The position numbers were made by a program, and so were the translations under genes. Positions 10,503 to 22,099 of a stretch of 64,000 bases of DNA are shown in pieces (position 1 is the first letter of the stretch; every line of letters starts with the position of its first letter). Under the pieces are notes generated by a model. It saw nothing but the letters and a program-made list of their open reading frames with translations. It searched no databases and was not told the DNA's origin. The stretch is from Paenarthrobacter sp. DKR-5 (GTDB lineage: Bacteria > Actinomycetota > Actinomycetes > Actinomycetales > Micrococcaceae), in the NCBI RefSeq assembly GCF_018531425.1, contig NZ_JAHBOI010000006.1, forward strand, positions 85,911 to 149,910, in the 5' to 3' direction.

Positions 10503-12127
10503 GCCACCGATCGTCCGACCCCATGCCTCCGGGGGCCGGCGTGTACCAGTCGCGCCGCGAAAGGCGCGAAGCCGAAGCCGCCCGCCTGGCCGCCGAGGCC
10601 GCCGCCGGGAACGGGCAGGCAGACGAGCGCCGGCCCGAGGCGCCCGCCCAGGCGGCGCCCGCCGCCGATGCTTCCCGTCCTGCTGAGCATTCGCTTCCCG
10701 CGGCCCAGCAGCCGCCCGCGCCGCGGCACGAACCGGCCGCCGCACCGGAACCGGCGCCTGCCCCGGAACCGGCCCCCGAGCCCGCCCCCGAACTGGTCGA
10801 CGCCCGCGGCGTCCCGGTGCACAGCGGGGCCCACCCGGCGTACCACGACGACCACGGCGTCCCCGTCTTCGAGGACGAGCACGGCCAGCACTACTATGCA
10901 GACGTCGACGGCGAAGGACATCCGGTCCAGTACGTCGATGAACATGGCGAGCCCGTGCGTTATGAGGACCACGAGGGCCACCCGGTCGCCTACGAGGACG
11001 CTTATGCACCCGTTGAGGCCTACCACCACGGCTCCGTCGAAACAGTGCCCCGCCCGGCCCGCAAAAAGCCGTCGAAGAAGGTGCGCCGCCGCCGCCGGAC
11101 GCTCGCGTTGCTGCTTGTGCTCGCATTCTTCACCGCGGTGGTGTTCTTCGTGGCCCAGATGATCTCCCCGCTGCTGGCGACCAAGTCCGACGCGGACTTC
11201 CCCGGCCCGGGCCACGACTCGGTCAGTTTCCAGATTGCTCCGGGGGCCGCCACCCGTGCGGTCGCCGCGGACCTCGTGCAGCAGGATGTCATCGCTTCGG
11301 AGAACCCGTTCCTGAGGGCGCTCGGCAACGACCAGCTGCACCCCGGCACGTTCAAGCTCAAGAAGGAGATGAAGGCCGCCGACGCCGCCGCCATCCTCAG
11401 CGGCAAGGGCGGCCCCAAGACGGGATACGCCGCCGTGAACGCCGGCTCCAGGATCAGCGAGGTCTTCAGCTCCTTGTCGGACTCGCTGGGGATCCCGGTG
11501 TCGGACTTCGAGGAGGCGGCGAAGAACCCCCAGTCCTTCGGGCTGCCGGCGAAGGCACCCAGCCTGGAGGGCTACCTCGCTCCGGGTGAGTACACTTTCC
11601 CGGTGGATGCCAAGCCGAAGGACATCCTGGCCCTGATGGTCAAGCGGACCATGGACCAGCTCAAGGCGGACGGCATCACCGATCCGGGCAAGCAGTACGA
11701 CATCCTGACCTTGGCGAGCATCATCCAGGCCGAGGCCGGTCCGGCGGACTACGGGAAGGTGTCGGGCGCGATCCAGAACCGCCTGGTGCCGAACAACCCG
11801 GAGACGCGCGGGCTGATCCAGTCCGATGCCACCGTGTCCTACGGGCTTGGCCGCAAGGGCTACGAGCTGACGGACAGCGAGAAGAACGACAAGTCCAACA
11901 AGTACAACACCTACGCCAATCCGGGGCTGCCGGTCGGGCCGATCGGCGCCCCGGGGCAAAAGGCGATCGACGCTGCGGCGAAGCCCACCAAGACGTCGGC
12001 CTACTACTGGGTGACCGTGAACCTGGATACCGGGGACACCAGGTTCGCCAAGACGCTGGCCGAGCACAACCAGAACGTGGCCTTGTACCAGAAGTGGTGC
12101 TCGGACCACCCCGGACGGTGCCAGTAG
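10499..12127 (+). CDS. mltG: Endolytic transglycosylase MltG
   Basis: 542 residues; GTG 10499 overlaps the ruvX stop (GTGA) and has GGGAGG at 10489-10494. MltG cleaves nascent glycan strands at the membrane and is thought to set their length. One transmembrane helix is at about 200-222, and the YceG domain outside it carries the catalytic Glu in IIQAEAG (Glu412) and LPVGPIGAPG. The cytoplasmic part is long: a charged R/E/A stretch, a Pro-Glu-Ala stretch, then exact 10-residue repeats of G[HE]PVxYxDxx type at 140-169 with looser copies before. Low complexity here is common, but this periodicity is not. Confidence 0.95.
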   Translation: MSHRSSDPMPPGAGVYQSRRERREAEAARLAAEAAAGNGQADERRPEAPAQAAPAADASRPAEHSLPAAQQPPAPRHEPAAAPEPAPAPEPAPEPAPELVDARGVPVHSGAHPAYHDDHGVPVFEDEHGQHYYADVDGEGHPVQYVDEHGEPVRYEDHEGHPVAYEDAYAPVEAYHHGSVETVPRPARKKPSKKVRRRRRTLALLLVLAFFTAVVFFVAQMISPLLATKSDADFPGPGHDSVSFQIAPGAATRAVAADLVQQDVIASENPFLRALGNDQLHPGTFKLKKEMKAADAAAILSGKGGPKTGYAAVNAGSRISEVFSSLSDSLGIPVSDFEEAAKNPQSFGLPAKAPSLEGYLAPGEYTFPVDAKPKDILALMVKRTMDQLKADGITDPGKQYDILTLASIIQAEAGPADYGKVSGAIQNRLVPNNPETRGLIQSDATVSYGLGRKGYELTDSEKNDKSNKYNTYANPGLPVGPIGAPGQKAIDAAAKPTKTSAYYWVTVNLDTGDTRFAKTLAEHNQNVALYQKWCSDHPGRCQ

Positions 12128-12130
12128 GAC

Positions 12131-13027
12131 ATGGCTCCAACTGACGGCCCGGAGCGGCGCGCGGCCGTGCTCGGGCACCCGATCGGGCACTCCCGGTCCC
12201 CGGCGCTGCACCGCGCCGCGTACCGGGCACTGGGGGAGCGGATCGGCTACAAGGCGGTCGATCTGACCGAGCAGACGCTGCCCGCCTTCATGGCGCGGGT
12301 CCGGCAGGAGGCCGGGTGGTGCGGGCTCTCGGTGACCATGCCGCTGAAGACGGCGATGATCCCCGAGCTGGACGAGCTCACCGGCTGGGCAGCCCGGCTG
12401 AAGGTGGTCAACACGGTGACCTTCGCCCAAGACGGCGGCGCCCGGCGGCTCACCGGGCACAACACGGACGTCGCCGGAATCGTGAACGCGCTGCGCCACG
12501 CCGGGGTGCGCCCGCAGCCGCGCGCCGGCATCCTCGGCGGCGGCGGCACTGCCGTAGCGGCCGTCGCTGCCCTGTCCGAGCTCGGGGCCCCGGCCGCGGA
12601 CATCTTCGTCCGGGATCCGTCCCGCGCCGCGGCGGCCGTCGATGCCGCGGCCGCCGTCGGCCTCGCGGTGCGCCTGCTGCCGTTCGAGGACGCGGCAGAG
12701 GCCCTGCCGGCGCTCGACGTCGTGGTGTCCACCCTTCCGCCGCGCGGTGCCGACAGCCTGGCCGAGGAGCTGGCCGCCGTCCTCGCCGCAAAGGGATCCA
12801 CCGCGCTCGACGGCGCCCGGCTGCTCGACGTTGCCTACGATCCGTGGCCCAGCCGCCTCGCGCAGGCCTGGCAGCAGAGCGGGGGCGGCATCGTGCCCGG
12901 GCTGGAAATGCTGATCTACCAGGCGGTGGAACAGGTGAAGCTTTTCACCGCCCGCCCGGAGCTGGCAGCGGCCGACATCATCGACCCGATGTGTGACGCG
13001 GTGGGAGCGCCCCGACGCGGCCGCTGA
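12131..13027 (+). CDS. aroE: Shikimate dehydrogenase (NADP+-type)
   Basis: 298 residues from ATG 12131, three bases after mltG, with AGTAGGA upstream. It reduces 3-dehydroshikimate to shikimate. Substrate-binding residues are in [10 protein letters not shown], the catalytic Lys in VTMPLKTAM and the Asp in GHNTDVAGI; the nucleotide-binding turn is [13 protein letters not shown]. Position between mltG and aroC is usual in actinobacteria. Confidence 0.94.
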   Translation: MAPTDGPERRAAVLGHPIGHSRSPALHRAAYRALGERIGYKAVDLTEQTLPAFMARVRQEAGWCGLSVTMPLKTAMIPELDELTGWAARLKVVNTVTFAQDGGARRLTGHNTDVAGIVNALRHAGVRPQPRAGILGGGGTAVAAVAALSELGAPAADIFVRDPSRAAAAVDAAAAVGLAVRLLPFEDAAEALPALDVVVSTLPPRGADSLAEELAAVLAAKGSTALDGARLLDVAYDPWPSRLAQAWQQSGGGIVPGLEMLIYQAVEQVKLFTARPELAAADIIDPMCDAVGAPRRGR

Positions 13028-13053
13028 GCCCCCGACATGGCAGGATGGAGTTT

Positions 13054-14252
13054 ATGTTGCGTTGGTTGACCGCCGGAGAATCACACGGGCCGGCCCTTGT
13101 CGGAATTCTTGAAGGCGTCCCCGCCGGCGTCGAGCTGACCAGCCAGCAGATCCGGGACGCGCTGGCACGGCGCCGGCTTGGCTATGGCCGCGGCGCGCGG
13201 ATGAAGTTCGAGCAGGACGAGGTCACCATCCTCGGCGGTGTTCGGCACGGCCTCACCCAGGGCGGACCCGTGGCCATCCAGGTGGGCAACACCGAGTGGC
13301 CCAAGTGGGAGCAGATCATGTCAGCCGACCCGGTGGACCCGGAGCTGCTGGCCGACCAGGCCCGCAACGCGCCGCTGACCCGGCCGCGTCCGGGCCACGC
13401 GGACTTCACCGGCATGCAGAAGTACGGCTTCTCCGAGGCCCGGCCGGTGCTCGAGCGCGCCAGCGCCCGCGAGACGGCCACCAGGGTTGCACTGGGCACC
13501 GTCGCTGCGCAGTTCCTCAAGGGCCTGGGCATCGAGCTCGTCAGCCACACCGTCGCCATCGCGACCGTCGCCGTGCCCGAGGGCCGGCCGCTGCCGCACC
13601 CCGGCGACACGCTGGCGCTGGATCAGGACCCGCTGCGCTGCTTCGACCAGGACACCTCCGACGCGATGGTCGACGAGGTCGACGCCGCGCACAAGGAGGG
13701 CGAAACGCTCGGCGGCATCGTCGAGGTGCTCGCCTACGGTCTGCCGCCGGGACTGGGAAGCTACGTGCACTGGGACCGCCGTCTTGACTCGCGGCTCGCT
13801 GCTGCGCTGATGGGCATCCAGGCGATCAAGGGTGTGGAGGTCGGCGACGGCTTCCTGACGGCCCAGCGCCGCGGCTCGGCGGCCCACGACGAAATCGTCC
13901 GCGACGAATCGGGCCGTATCGCCCGCGCCAGCAACCGCGCCGGCGGCATCGAGGGCGGGATGAGCATCGGCGAGGTCCTGCGCGTCCGGGCAGCGATGAA
14001 GCCCATTGCGACCGTGCCCCGGGCACTGCAGACCATCGACGTCGCCACCGGCGCACCGGCGCGGGCGCACCACCAGCGCTCGGACGTCTGCGCGGTGCCG
14101 GCCGCCGGCGTTGTCGCCGAGGCCATGGTGGCGCTCGTGCTGGCCGAGGCTGTCACGGAGAAGTTCGGCGGGGACTCGCTGGCCGAAACCAGGCGGAACC
14201 TCGAAAGCTACCTCGCCAGCATCCCGGCGGCGCTGGATTCGGTCGGGCAGTG

Positions 14253-14253
<1 letters not shown>
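13054..14253 (+). CDS. aroC: Chorismate synthase
   Basis: 399 residues. ATG 13054 is preferred over ATG 13045 because GGATGGAG directly precedes it and the protein then starts [21 protein letters not shown], the classic N-terminus. It converts EPSP to chorismate using reduced FMN. Signatures include [28 protein letters not shown] and the C-terminal [17 protein letters not shown]. The gene overlaps aroK by one base. Confidence 0.97.
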
Positions 14254-15964
<1,711 letters not shown>

Positions 15965-16030
15965 GCGGTGCCTTCGGGCGGCCAACAGCCTCCCGCACGG
16001 TGCCGGACGGCAGCCCGTGCCGAAACACGG

Positions 16031-16036
16031 TAGAAT
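16031..16036 (+). promoter_or_regulatory. Probable -10 element for efp-nusB
   Basis: TAGAAT matches the TAnnnT -10 well. It lies in the 156-bp gap after aroB and about 85 bp before efp; the -35 is not obvious. Confidence 0.5.
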
Positions 16037-16120
16037 GGACTCTGGATTTTTGACAATTGCGTCGGTGCGCTGCCAGAGCGTGCCCTGCGCAGCTATAGCC
16101 GGCCAGCAGAAAGAGGCATC

Positions 16121-16684
16121 GTGGCAACCACAAACGACATCAAGAACGGCACAGTTCTGAACCTGGAAGGTCAGCTCTGGAACGTCATCGAATTCCAGCA
16201 CGTCAAGCCCGGCAAGGGCGGCGCCTTCGTCCGCACCAAGCTCCGCAACGTGATGTCCGGCAAGGTCGTTGACAAGACCTTCAACGCGGGCCTGAAGATT
16301 GAGACCGCGACCGTGGACCGCCGGGACTACCAGTACCTGTACCAGGACGGCGCGGACTTCGTGTTCATGGACAACCAGGACTACGACCAGATCACCGTTC
16401 CCGGCGAGACCGTCGGCGACGCCGTGAACTTCATGCTGGAGAACCAGAACGTCAACATTGCCCTGCACGAGGGCGCCCCGCTCTACATCGAGCTGCCGCC
16501 GTCCGTCGTGCTGGAGATCACCTACACCGAGCCGGGACTGCAGGGCGACCGCTCCACCGGCGGCACCAAGCCCGCCACGGTGCAGACCGGCTACGAAATC
16601 CAGGTTCCGCTGTTCCTGGAAACCGGCACCAAGGTCAAGGTCGACACCCGCACGGGCGACTACCTGGGCCGCGTCAACGACTAG
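16121..16684 (+). CDS. efp: Elongation factor P
   Basis: 187 residues from GTG 16121, AAAGAGG upstream. EF-P binds ribosomes stalled at polyproline and aids peptide bond formation. KOW-like domain I carries the loop [18 protein letters not shown], whose tip enters the peptidyl transferase centre, and two OB domains follow ([12 protein letters not shown], closing [13 protein letters not shown]). Polyproline-rich products occur in this window (the MltG tail, the protein at 59062-59799). Confidence 0.97.
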   Translation: MATTNDIKNGTVLNLEGQLWNVIEFQHVKPGKGGAFVRTKLRNVMSGKVVDKTFNAGLKIETATVDRRDYQYLYQDGADFVFMDNQDYDQITVPGETVGDAVNFMLENQNVNIALHEGAPLYIELPPSVVLEITYTEPGLQGDRSTGGTKPATVQTGYEIQVPLFLETGTKVKVDTRTGDYLGRVND

Positions 16685-17094
16685 TGAGCGCCCGCGGTAA
16701 GGCCCGTCGCCGGGCCCTGGATATTCTCTTTGAAGCGGAGCAGCGCGCTGTTTCCCCCCTCGAGGCGCTCAAGCGCCGGCGGGAGTCCACGGACCAGATC
16801 ATCGGCGAGTACACGATGGACATCGTCGAAGGCGTGGGTGAGAAGCAGCTGGCCATTGACGAGTTCCTCCAGACCTACTCGCAGGGCTGGCCGCTGGAAC
16901 GCATGCCCGCCGTCGACCGCATCATCCTGCGGATCGGTGCCTGGGAACTGCTCTACAACGATGACGTCCCCGACGGCGTCGCGGTGAGCGAAGCGGTGGA
17001 GCTGGCCAAGATGCTCTCCACCGATGAGTCGCCGACATTCATCAACGGCCTGCTCGGCAGGCTGCAGCAGCTCAAGCCGACGCTCCTCGCCTAA
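16684..17094 (+). CDS. nusB: Transcription antitermination factor NusB
   Basis: 136 residues; GTG 16684 shares one base with the efp stop codon. NusB binds boxA RNA with S10 in rRNA antitermination. The all-helical NusB domain is complete, starting RGKARRRALDILFEAEQR and ending NGLLGRLQQLKPTLLA, with the PAVDRIILRIGAWELLY core. The efp-nusB pair is conserved. Confidence 0.95.
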   Translation: MSARGKARRRALDILFEAEQRAVSPLEALKRRRESTDQIIGEYTMDIVEGVGEKQLAIDEFLQTYSQGWPLERMPAVDRIILRIGAWELLYNDDVPDGVAVSEAVELAKMLSTDESPTFINGLLGRLQQLKPTLLA

Positions 17095-17104
17095 AGGCCC
17101 GTCA

Positions 17105-17160
17105 CCCGTACAGCACAAAGGCCGCACCCCGCACGGGGTGCGGCCTTTGTGCTGTACGGG
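17105..17160. terminator. 26-bp perfect hairpin, bidirectional terminator
   Basis: Arms 17105-17130 and 17135-17160 pair without mismatch around a GCAC tetraloop. AAAGG and CCTTT inside the stem give a short U stretch in each direction. It lies between convergent nusB and the PrsW gene. The perfect length is well above the usual 10-20 bp. Confidence 0.85.
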
Positions 17161-17179
17161 GTTGGCTGCAGGGTCGCCG

Positions 17180-18460
17180 TCACCGGGCTGCTTGGCCCGG
17201 CGTCCGGCCGCCGTCGAGCCGGGCGAACAGCTGTTGCCGCGCCTCGGCGATGTCCTGCAGCAGCCTCTGCTCTTCGAGCCGGTTGCGCGGCACGTCCTTG
17301 CCGACCACGATCCGCTGCCGGGCGAACGCGAGCCGCGTCGCGGCGACGGCGAACCGCCTCATGATCCGGTCCGCGTCGAAGCCGCGCGCCCACCTGATCG
17401 CCAGTCGGCGCCCCTGGCCGGTGGCCAGCATGCCCACCTCCTGCGCGGTGAGCCAGCCGGAAGGCACATAGTCGCCCAGACGCTGGAACGTCAGCCGGGA
17501 CTCGGCGCGGCGCATCAGGACGATGGCCAGCACGGCCAGCAGGAACAGCGGCAGTTGGAGCACGATGTACACGGCCAAAAAGGACTGGCTGATCAGGGTG
17601 CTCGAGTTCCACAGCGCGTGCAGCGCCACCGCCGGGATCAGACCGGCGGCCCAGGCCAGCAGCGCCGCGGGCGTGTTGCCGTAGCGCGCCGCCAGGCCGA
17701 GGATGGCGCCCATCGTGCCGGTGAACATCACGTGCGCGAACGGGGAAAGCAGCCCCCGCAGGATAAAGACCTGGACCAGCGTCCGGCCCACGGTGCCGCT
17801 GTCCGAGACGGCCGAGTAGAAGTAAATGATATTTTCCGTGAACGCGAACCCGGCCGCGACGGTGCCCGCGTAAACGATCCCGTCCACCGGTCCGTTGAAC
17901 GTGGGGCGGCGGAGGAAGAACAGCAGCAGCACGCCGATGCCCTTGGCGGTTTCCTCGACCAGCGGGGCCTGCAGCACCGCGCTGACCACCGTGGGGTCGG
18001 CCGAGGCGACCGAAGCTATGACCATCCGGGTGACCACGCCGCCGACCAGCAGCGACACCGCAACCGACGCCCCCGCGCCCCACAGGAAGGCGCCGAGCAG
18101 CGCGAGCCTCGGCTCCGGCTCCCAGCGGTCGATCCAGTGCAGCACCAGCAGGCAGATCGCCAGCGGAACCAGGGCGAGCAGTGCGCAGAGAATGAACACC
18201 TGCGGCCCCATCCGCGCCGCGAAATACAGCAGCACGCCCACCACCACCACGGACACACCGCCAAGGAAGGCCGTGTTCAGCACCGCCCGGGCCGCGGGCC
18301 GGGGCTTCACCGGCCCCGGCCACGGCTCCTGCACCGGGCGCGTCGCGAGCGGGGTCGGCTGGGTCGCCGGCCCGGTGTTGAACAGACCCTCAGAGGCGCC
18401 CGGCGGCTGGGCCTGCCAGTGGTTCTCCGGGCGCCCGTCCTGCGGGCCGTGCGTCGTCAT
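17180..18460 (-). CDS. PrsW family intramembrane metalloprotease
   Basis: 426 residues from ATG 18460. A Pro-rich cytoplasmic N-terminus of about 55 residues is followed by at least eight hydrophobic segments. The CPBP/PrsW active-site motifs are all present: EExxxK at about 169-173 (VEETAKG), FxxxE in GFAFTENI (Glu209), HxxxG in AHVMFTG (about 243) and a last His in LHALWN. PrsW proteases cut anti-sigma factors or other single-pass proteins in the membrane. The target is unknown and no anti-sigma factor is nearby. Confidence 0.88.
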   Translation of the reverse strand: MTTHGPQDGRPENHWQAQPPGASEGLFNTGPATQPTPLATRPVQEPWPGPVKPRPAARAVLNTAFLGGVSVVVVGVLLYFAARMGPQVFILCALLALVPLAICLLVLHWIDRWEPEPRLALLGAFLWGAGASVAVSLLVGGVVTRMVIASVASADPTVVSAVLQAPLVEETAKGIGVLLLFFLRRPTFNGPVDGIVYAGTVAAGFAFTENIIYFYSAVSDSGTVGRTLVQVFILRGLLSPFAHVMFTGTMGAILGLAARYGNTPAALLAWAAGLIPAVALHALWNSSTLISQSFLAVYIVLQLPLFLLAVLAIVLMRRAESRLTFQRLGDYVPSGWLTAQEVGMLATGQGRRLAIRWARGFDADRIMRRFAVAATRLAFARQRIVVGKDVPRNRLEEQRLLQDIAEARQQLFARLDGGRTPGQAAR

Positions 18461-18588
18461 GCCTTCACCTTAGGTCCCGTGGTCCGGCGGCCCAAGGTGT
18501 TGCCGCGGCGCGGCAGGAGAGCACCGGCAGTGGTCTTTCTCACGCCCGGCACCGGACGCCGGCACAGGGGAAGAACCGGCCGCTGTGG

Positions 18589-18594
18589 TAATTT
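18589..18594 (+). promoter_or_regulatory. Probable -10 element of the pyr operon
   Basis: TAATTT (TAnnnT) in the 193-bp gap between divergent prsW and pyrR. Transcription would start near 18601, immediately before the PyrR-binding hairpin. Confidence 0.5.
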
Positions 18595-18608
18595 GAGGAA
18601 GCAATGAT

Positions 18609-18641
18609 CCTTTTAATTCCGTCCTGTGAGGCGGGGAAAGG
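18609..18641 (+). promoter_or_regulatory. PyrR-binding mRNA hairpin (pyr leader)
   Basis: CCTTT (18609-18613) pairs with AAAGG (18637-18641); an unpaired TAA lies on the 5' side only; then TTCCG (18617-18621) pairs with CGGGG (18632-18636); the terminal loop is TCCTGTGAGG. This matches the described PyrR RNA motif (lower stem, 5' purine bulge, upper stem, loop of UCCnGnGAGG type). The 3' arm overlaps the purine-rich stretch before the pyrR start at 18654, and there is no terminator downstream, so PyrR-UMP would most likely block ribosome binding, as described for Mycobacterium smegmatis. Confidence 0.8.
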
Positions 18642-18653
18642 GGAAGCGGGACG

Positions 18654-19223
18654 ATGAGCACATCCTCAACCGGTCCGACGTCGCGCGTGGTACTCACCGC
18701 GGCGGATATCGACCGGGCTCTGACTCGTATAGCCCACGAAATTCTTGAGGCGAACAAGGGTCCGCAGGACCTGGTGCTGCTCGGCATTCCGCGCCGCGGC
18801 TACCCGCTCGCCCAGCGGCTCGCACGCAAACTGGCGGCGACCGACCCCGGCATCGACCCCGAGCGGATCGTCGGCCTGCTCGACGTGACAATGTTCCGGG
18901 ACGATCTCTCCCGCCAGCCCACCCGCGCTCCCGGGCCCACCCAGCTGCCGTCCACCGGCATCGACAACAAAGTCGTGGTCCTCGTCGACGACGTGCTGTA
19001 CTCGGGACGCACCATCCGGGCCGCCCTCGACGCGATCGTGGACCTGGGCAGGCCGCGTGTTGTCCGGCTGGCCGTCCTGGTGGACCGCGGGCACCGCGAG
19101 CTGCCGATCCGCGCGGACCACGTGGGCAAGAACCTTCCCACGGCGTCCGCCGAGAAGGTCCGCGTCCGGCTGGAGGAAACCGACGGTCCGGCGAACGACG
19201 TCGTCATTGAGGCGGGCGAATGA
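18654..19223 (+). CDS. pyrR: Bifunctional pyr operon regulator / uracil phosphoribosyltransferase
   Basis: 189 residues from ATG 18654. PyrR binds pyr mRNA when UMP is high and lowers pyr expression; it also has weak UPRTase activity. The PRPP-binding loop is [20 protein letters not shown], and [15 protein letters not shown] and [20 protein letters not shown] are typical. It heads its own target operon, directly behind the hairpin it should bind. pyrB overlaps its stop by four bases. Confidence 0.96.
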   Translation: MSTSSTGPTSRVVLTAADIDRALTRIAHEILEANKGPQDLVLLGIPRRGYPLAQRLARKLAATDPGIDPERIVGLLDVTMFRDDLSRQPTRAPGPTQLPSTGIDNKVVVLVDDVLYSGRTIRAALDAIVDLGRPRVVRLAVLVDRGHRELPIRADHVGKNLPTASAEKVRVRLEETDGPANDVVIEAGE

Positions 19224-20221
19224 GGCACCTTCTCTCCACCGAGGACCTGGGCCGCGGTGATGCCGTGCGGATCCTCGACACCGCCGAAGAAATGTCCGCC
19301 GTGGGGGACCGCGAGGTCAAGAAACTCCCTGCCCTGCGCGGCCGCACCGTCGTCAACCTGTTCTTCGAGGACTCCACACGCACCCGCATCTCCTTCGAGG
19401 CTGCGGCCAAGCGGCTCTCCGCCGATGTGATCAACTTCGCCGCCAAGGGCTCCTCCGTGTCGAAGGGCGAGTCGCTCAAGGACACCGCGCAGACGCTGGA
19501 AGCGATGAGCGCCGATGCGGTCGTCATCCGGCACTGGGCTTCCGGGGCGCCGCAGCGGCTCGCGAATTCGGGCTGGATCGACGCGGCCGTGGTCAACGCC
19601 GGCGACGGCACCCACGAACACCCCACCCAGGCGCTGCTCGACGCCTTCACGATGCGCCGGCACTGGTCCCGGCTCAACCGCAACGCTTCCACCGGGGCCG
19701 ACCTGACCGGCCTGCGCGTCGCGATCGCCGGGGACGTGCTGCACTCGCGGGTGGCCCGCTCCAACGTCTGGCTGCTGCGCACGCTCGGCGCCTCCGTGAC
19801 CCTGGTGGCCCCGCCGACACTGCTGCCGGTCGGCGTCGAGCACTGGCCCTGCGAGGTCAGCTACGACCTCGACAGCACGCTGGCCAAGGGCGTGGACGCC
19901 ATGATGATGCTCAGGGTCCAGGCCGAGCGGATGAATGCCTCCTTCTTCCCCTCGGCGCGGGAGTACGCCCGGCGCTGGGGCTTCGACGACCGCAGGCTGG
20001 CCTCGCTGGACAGCCTCGGCCTGAAGGACACCATCATCATGCACCCCGGCCCGATGAACCGCGGCCTGGAAATTTCCTCCGCCGCCGCCGACTCGCCGCG
20101 CTCCACGGTGCTGGCGCAGGTGCGCAACGGCGTCTCCGTCCGGATGGCGGCGCTGTACCTGCTGCTCTCCGGCGACACACGCGAGGAACGGAACGAACTG
20201 ACGAAAGTGAGCAGCTCATGA
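19220..20221 (+). CDS. pyrB: Aspartate carbamoyltransferase catalytic subunit
   Basis: 333 residues, ATG 19220 in an ATGA overlap with pyrR. It joins carbamoyl phosphate and aspartate. The carbamoyl phosphate site is [26 protein letters not shown] and [11 protein letters not shown] are the other signatures. No pyrI regulatory chain gene is present, as expected when pyrC is adjacent. Confidence 0.97.
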   Translation: MRHLLSTEDLGRGDAVRILDTAEEMSAVGDREVKKLPALRGRTVVNLFFEDSTRTRISFEAAAKRLSADVINFAAKGSSVSKGESLKDTAQTLEAMSADAVVIRHWASGAPQRLANSGWIDAAVVNAGDGTHEHPTQALLDAFTMRRHWSRLNRNASTGADLTGLRVAIAGDVLHSRVARSNVWLLRTLGASVTLVAPPTLLPVGVEHWPCEVSYDLDSTLAKGVDAMMMLRVQAERMNASFFPSAREYARRWGFDDRRLASLDSLGLKDTIIMHPGPMNRGLEISSAAADSPRSTVLAQVRNGVSVRMAALYLLLSGDTREERNELTKVSSS

Positions 20222-21567
20222 GCAGCGCGAACCCCGCCGGACAGACCCCGAACGCGGACCGGTACCTGCTGCGCGGCGCCGCGGTGCTCGGGGGAGAGCG
20301 CACCGACCTGCTGATCGGCGACGGCGTGATCCTCGAGACCGGCACCGGCCTCTCCGACGCCCGCGCGGCCGTGCTGGACGCGGACGGGCTCGTCGTGCTG
20401 CCGGGCATGGTCGACGTGCACACGCACCTGCGCGAACCGGGCCGGGAAGACGCCGAAACGGTGGAGACCGGCACCCGCGCCGCGGCACTGGGCGGCTACA
20501 CAGCGGTGCACGCGATGGCGAACAGTTCCCCGGTGGCCGACACCGCCGGCGTGGTCGAGCAGGTCTACAGCCTCGGCCGCGCCGCCGGCTGGGTGGACGT
20601 GCGCCCGGTCGGCGCCGTCACCGTCGGCCTGGCGGGCGAACAACTGGCCGAGCTCGGCGCGATGGCCGATTCCCGCGCCCGGGTGCGGATGTTCTCCGAC
20701 GACGGCATGTGCGTGCATGATCCTGTGCTGATGCGCCGGGCACTGGAATATGTGAAGGCGTTCGACGGCGTCATCGCCCAGCACGCGCAGGAACCCCGGC
20801 TCACCGCCGGCGCCCAGATGAACGAGGGCAAGGTCTCCGCGGTCCTGGGCCTGACGGGCTGGCCGGCCGTCGCCGAGGAAGCCATCATCGCCCGCGACGT
20901 GCTGCTGGCCCAGCATGTGGATTCCCGCCTGCATGTCTGCCACGTCTCCACCGCCGGCTCCGTGGACATCATCCGCTGGGCCAAGGCGCGCGGCATCAAG
21001 GTCACGGCCGAGGTCACACCCCACCACCTGTGGCTGACCGAGGACCTGGTGCGCAGCTACGACCCGGTGTACAAGGTCAACCCGCCGCTGCGCTCCGACG
21101 AGGACGTGACGGCGCTGCGCGAGGCGGTTGCCGACGGCACCATCGACGTGATCGGCACCGACCATGCCCCGCACCCCTCCGAGGCGAAGGAATGCGAGTG
21201 GGCCCAGGCCGCAATGGGCATGACGGGCCTGGAGACCGCGCTGTCCGTGGTCCAGCACACCCTGGTGGAAACCGGAATGATCTCCTGGGCGGACTTTGCC
21301 CGCATCACCTCGGCCACGCCGGCGCGGATCGGCCAGCTGCAGGACCAGGGCCGGCTGGTTGCCGCCGGGGAACCGGCGAACCTGGTGCTCGTCGACCCTG
21401 CGGCCCGCTGGACGGTCGACCCGGCGGCGATGGCGACCAAGGGCCGCAACAGCCCCTTCGCCGGACGCGAGCTGCCCGGCGCGGTGAAGGCGACGTTCTT
21501 CCGCGGCCACGCCACGGTGCTCGACGGCGCGCTGAACACGCCGTACGACTTCGCCGGGGAACTCTAG
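20218..21567 (+). CDS. pyrC: Dihydroorotase (type I)
   Basis: 449 residues, ATG 20218 overlapping pyrB by four bases. It cyclises carbamoyl aspartate to dihydroorotate. Metal ligands are in [10 protein letters not shown], then MFSDDG (an Asp in the place of a carboxylated Lys, as in Bacillus/Aquifex type I enzymes), [15 protein letters not shown] and the catalytic Asp in GTDHAPHP. It may need contact with PyrB for full activity, as in Aquifex; that part is inference. Confidence 0.96.
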   Translation: MSSANPAGQTPNADRYLLRGAAVLGGERTDLLIGDGVILETGTGLSDARAAVLDADGLVVLPGMVDVHTHLREPGREDAETVETGTRAAALGGYTAVHAMANSSPVADTAGVVEQVYSLGRAAGWVDVRPVGAVTVGLAGEQLAELGAMADSRARVRMFSDDGMCVHDPVLMRRALEYVKAFDGVIAQHAQEPRLTAGAQMNEGKVSAVLGLTGWPAVAEEAIIARDVLLAQHVDSRLHVCHVSTAGSVDIIRWAKARGIKVTAEVTPHHLWLTEDLVRSYDPVYKVNPPLRSDEDVTALREAVADGTIDVIGTDHAPHPSEAKECEWAQAAMGMTGLETALSVVQHTLVETGMISWADFARITSATPARIGQLQDQGRLVAAGEPANLVLVDPAARWTVDPAAMATKGRNSPFAGRELPGAVKATFFRGHATVLDGALNTPYDFAGEL

Positions 21568-21577
21568 GAGGGCGGCG

Positions 21578-22099
21578 GTGGAGAAACTCCTGCCAACCCT
21601 GTTCGCCGTCCTGCTGGTGCTGGTGGTCTTCGGCCTGCTGGCGCGCGGGTGGCGCAGCCGGCTCAAACGCCAGGGCAGCGTGCGGCTGCCGACCGTCCCG
21701 GAGGCCCTGACCGAACCGGTGCTGAGCGCCGAAGGCCAGTACGTGGTGACGACGACTGCCGGGGACTGGCTGGACCGCATCGCGGCCGGCGGCCTCGGCA
21801 TCCGGTCCAACGCCGTCGCCAGCGTTCACCGCGAGGGGCTGCTGTTCAGCCGCTCAGGCGCCGAGGACCTGTTCATCCCCGCCGGGGACCTGGACAGCGT
21901 GCGGCTTGAGCGCGGCATGGCCGGTAAATTCGTTGAGAAGGACGGCCTTCTCGTGGTGCGGTGGCGGCTGGGGGAGCGGGAGCTGGACACCGGTTTCCGC
22001 ACCCGCGCAGCGGCCGACAAACCCGCGCTCGCCAAGGCCCTTGAAACAATCCTGCCCGCTGCCCCGGGCGCAACTGAGCAGAGTGGAAAGAACCAATGA
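21578..22099 (+). CDS. PH-like domain membrane protein of the pyr operon
   Basis: 173 residues from GTG 21578, with AGGAGG close upstream. One N-terminal transmembrane helix (about residues 4-24) is followed by a basic stretch and a soluble beta-rich domain (about 50-155) ending in a helix, with [22 protein letters not shown] and [16 protein letters not shown]. This corresponds to the conserved unknown between pyrC and carA in actinobacteria (Rv1382 in M. tuberculosis). Function unknown; the fixed position suggests a link to pyrimidine synthesis or its membrane location. It overlaps carA by four bases. Confidence 0.85.
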   Translation: MEKLLPTLFAVLLVLVVFGLLARGWRSRLKRQGSVRLPTVPEALTEPVLSAEGQYVVTTTAGDWLDRIAAGGLGIRSNAVASVHREGLLFSRSGAEDLFIPAGDLDSVRLERGMAGKFVEKDGLLVVRWRLGERELDTGFRTRAAADKPALAKALETILPAAPGATEQSGKNQ

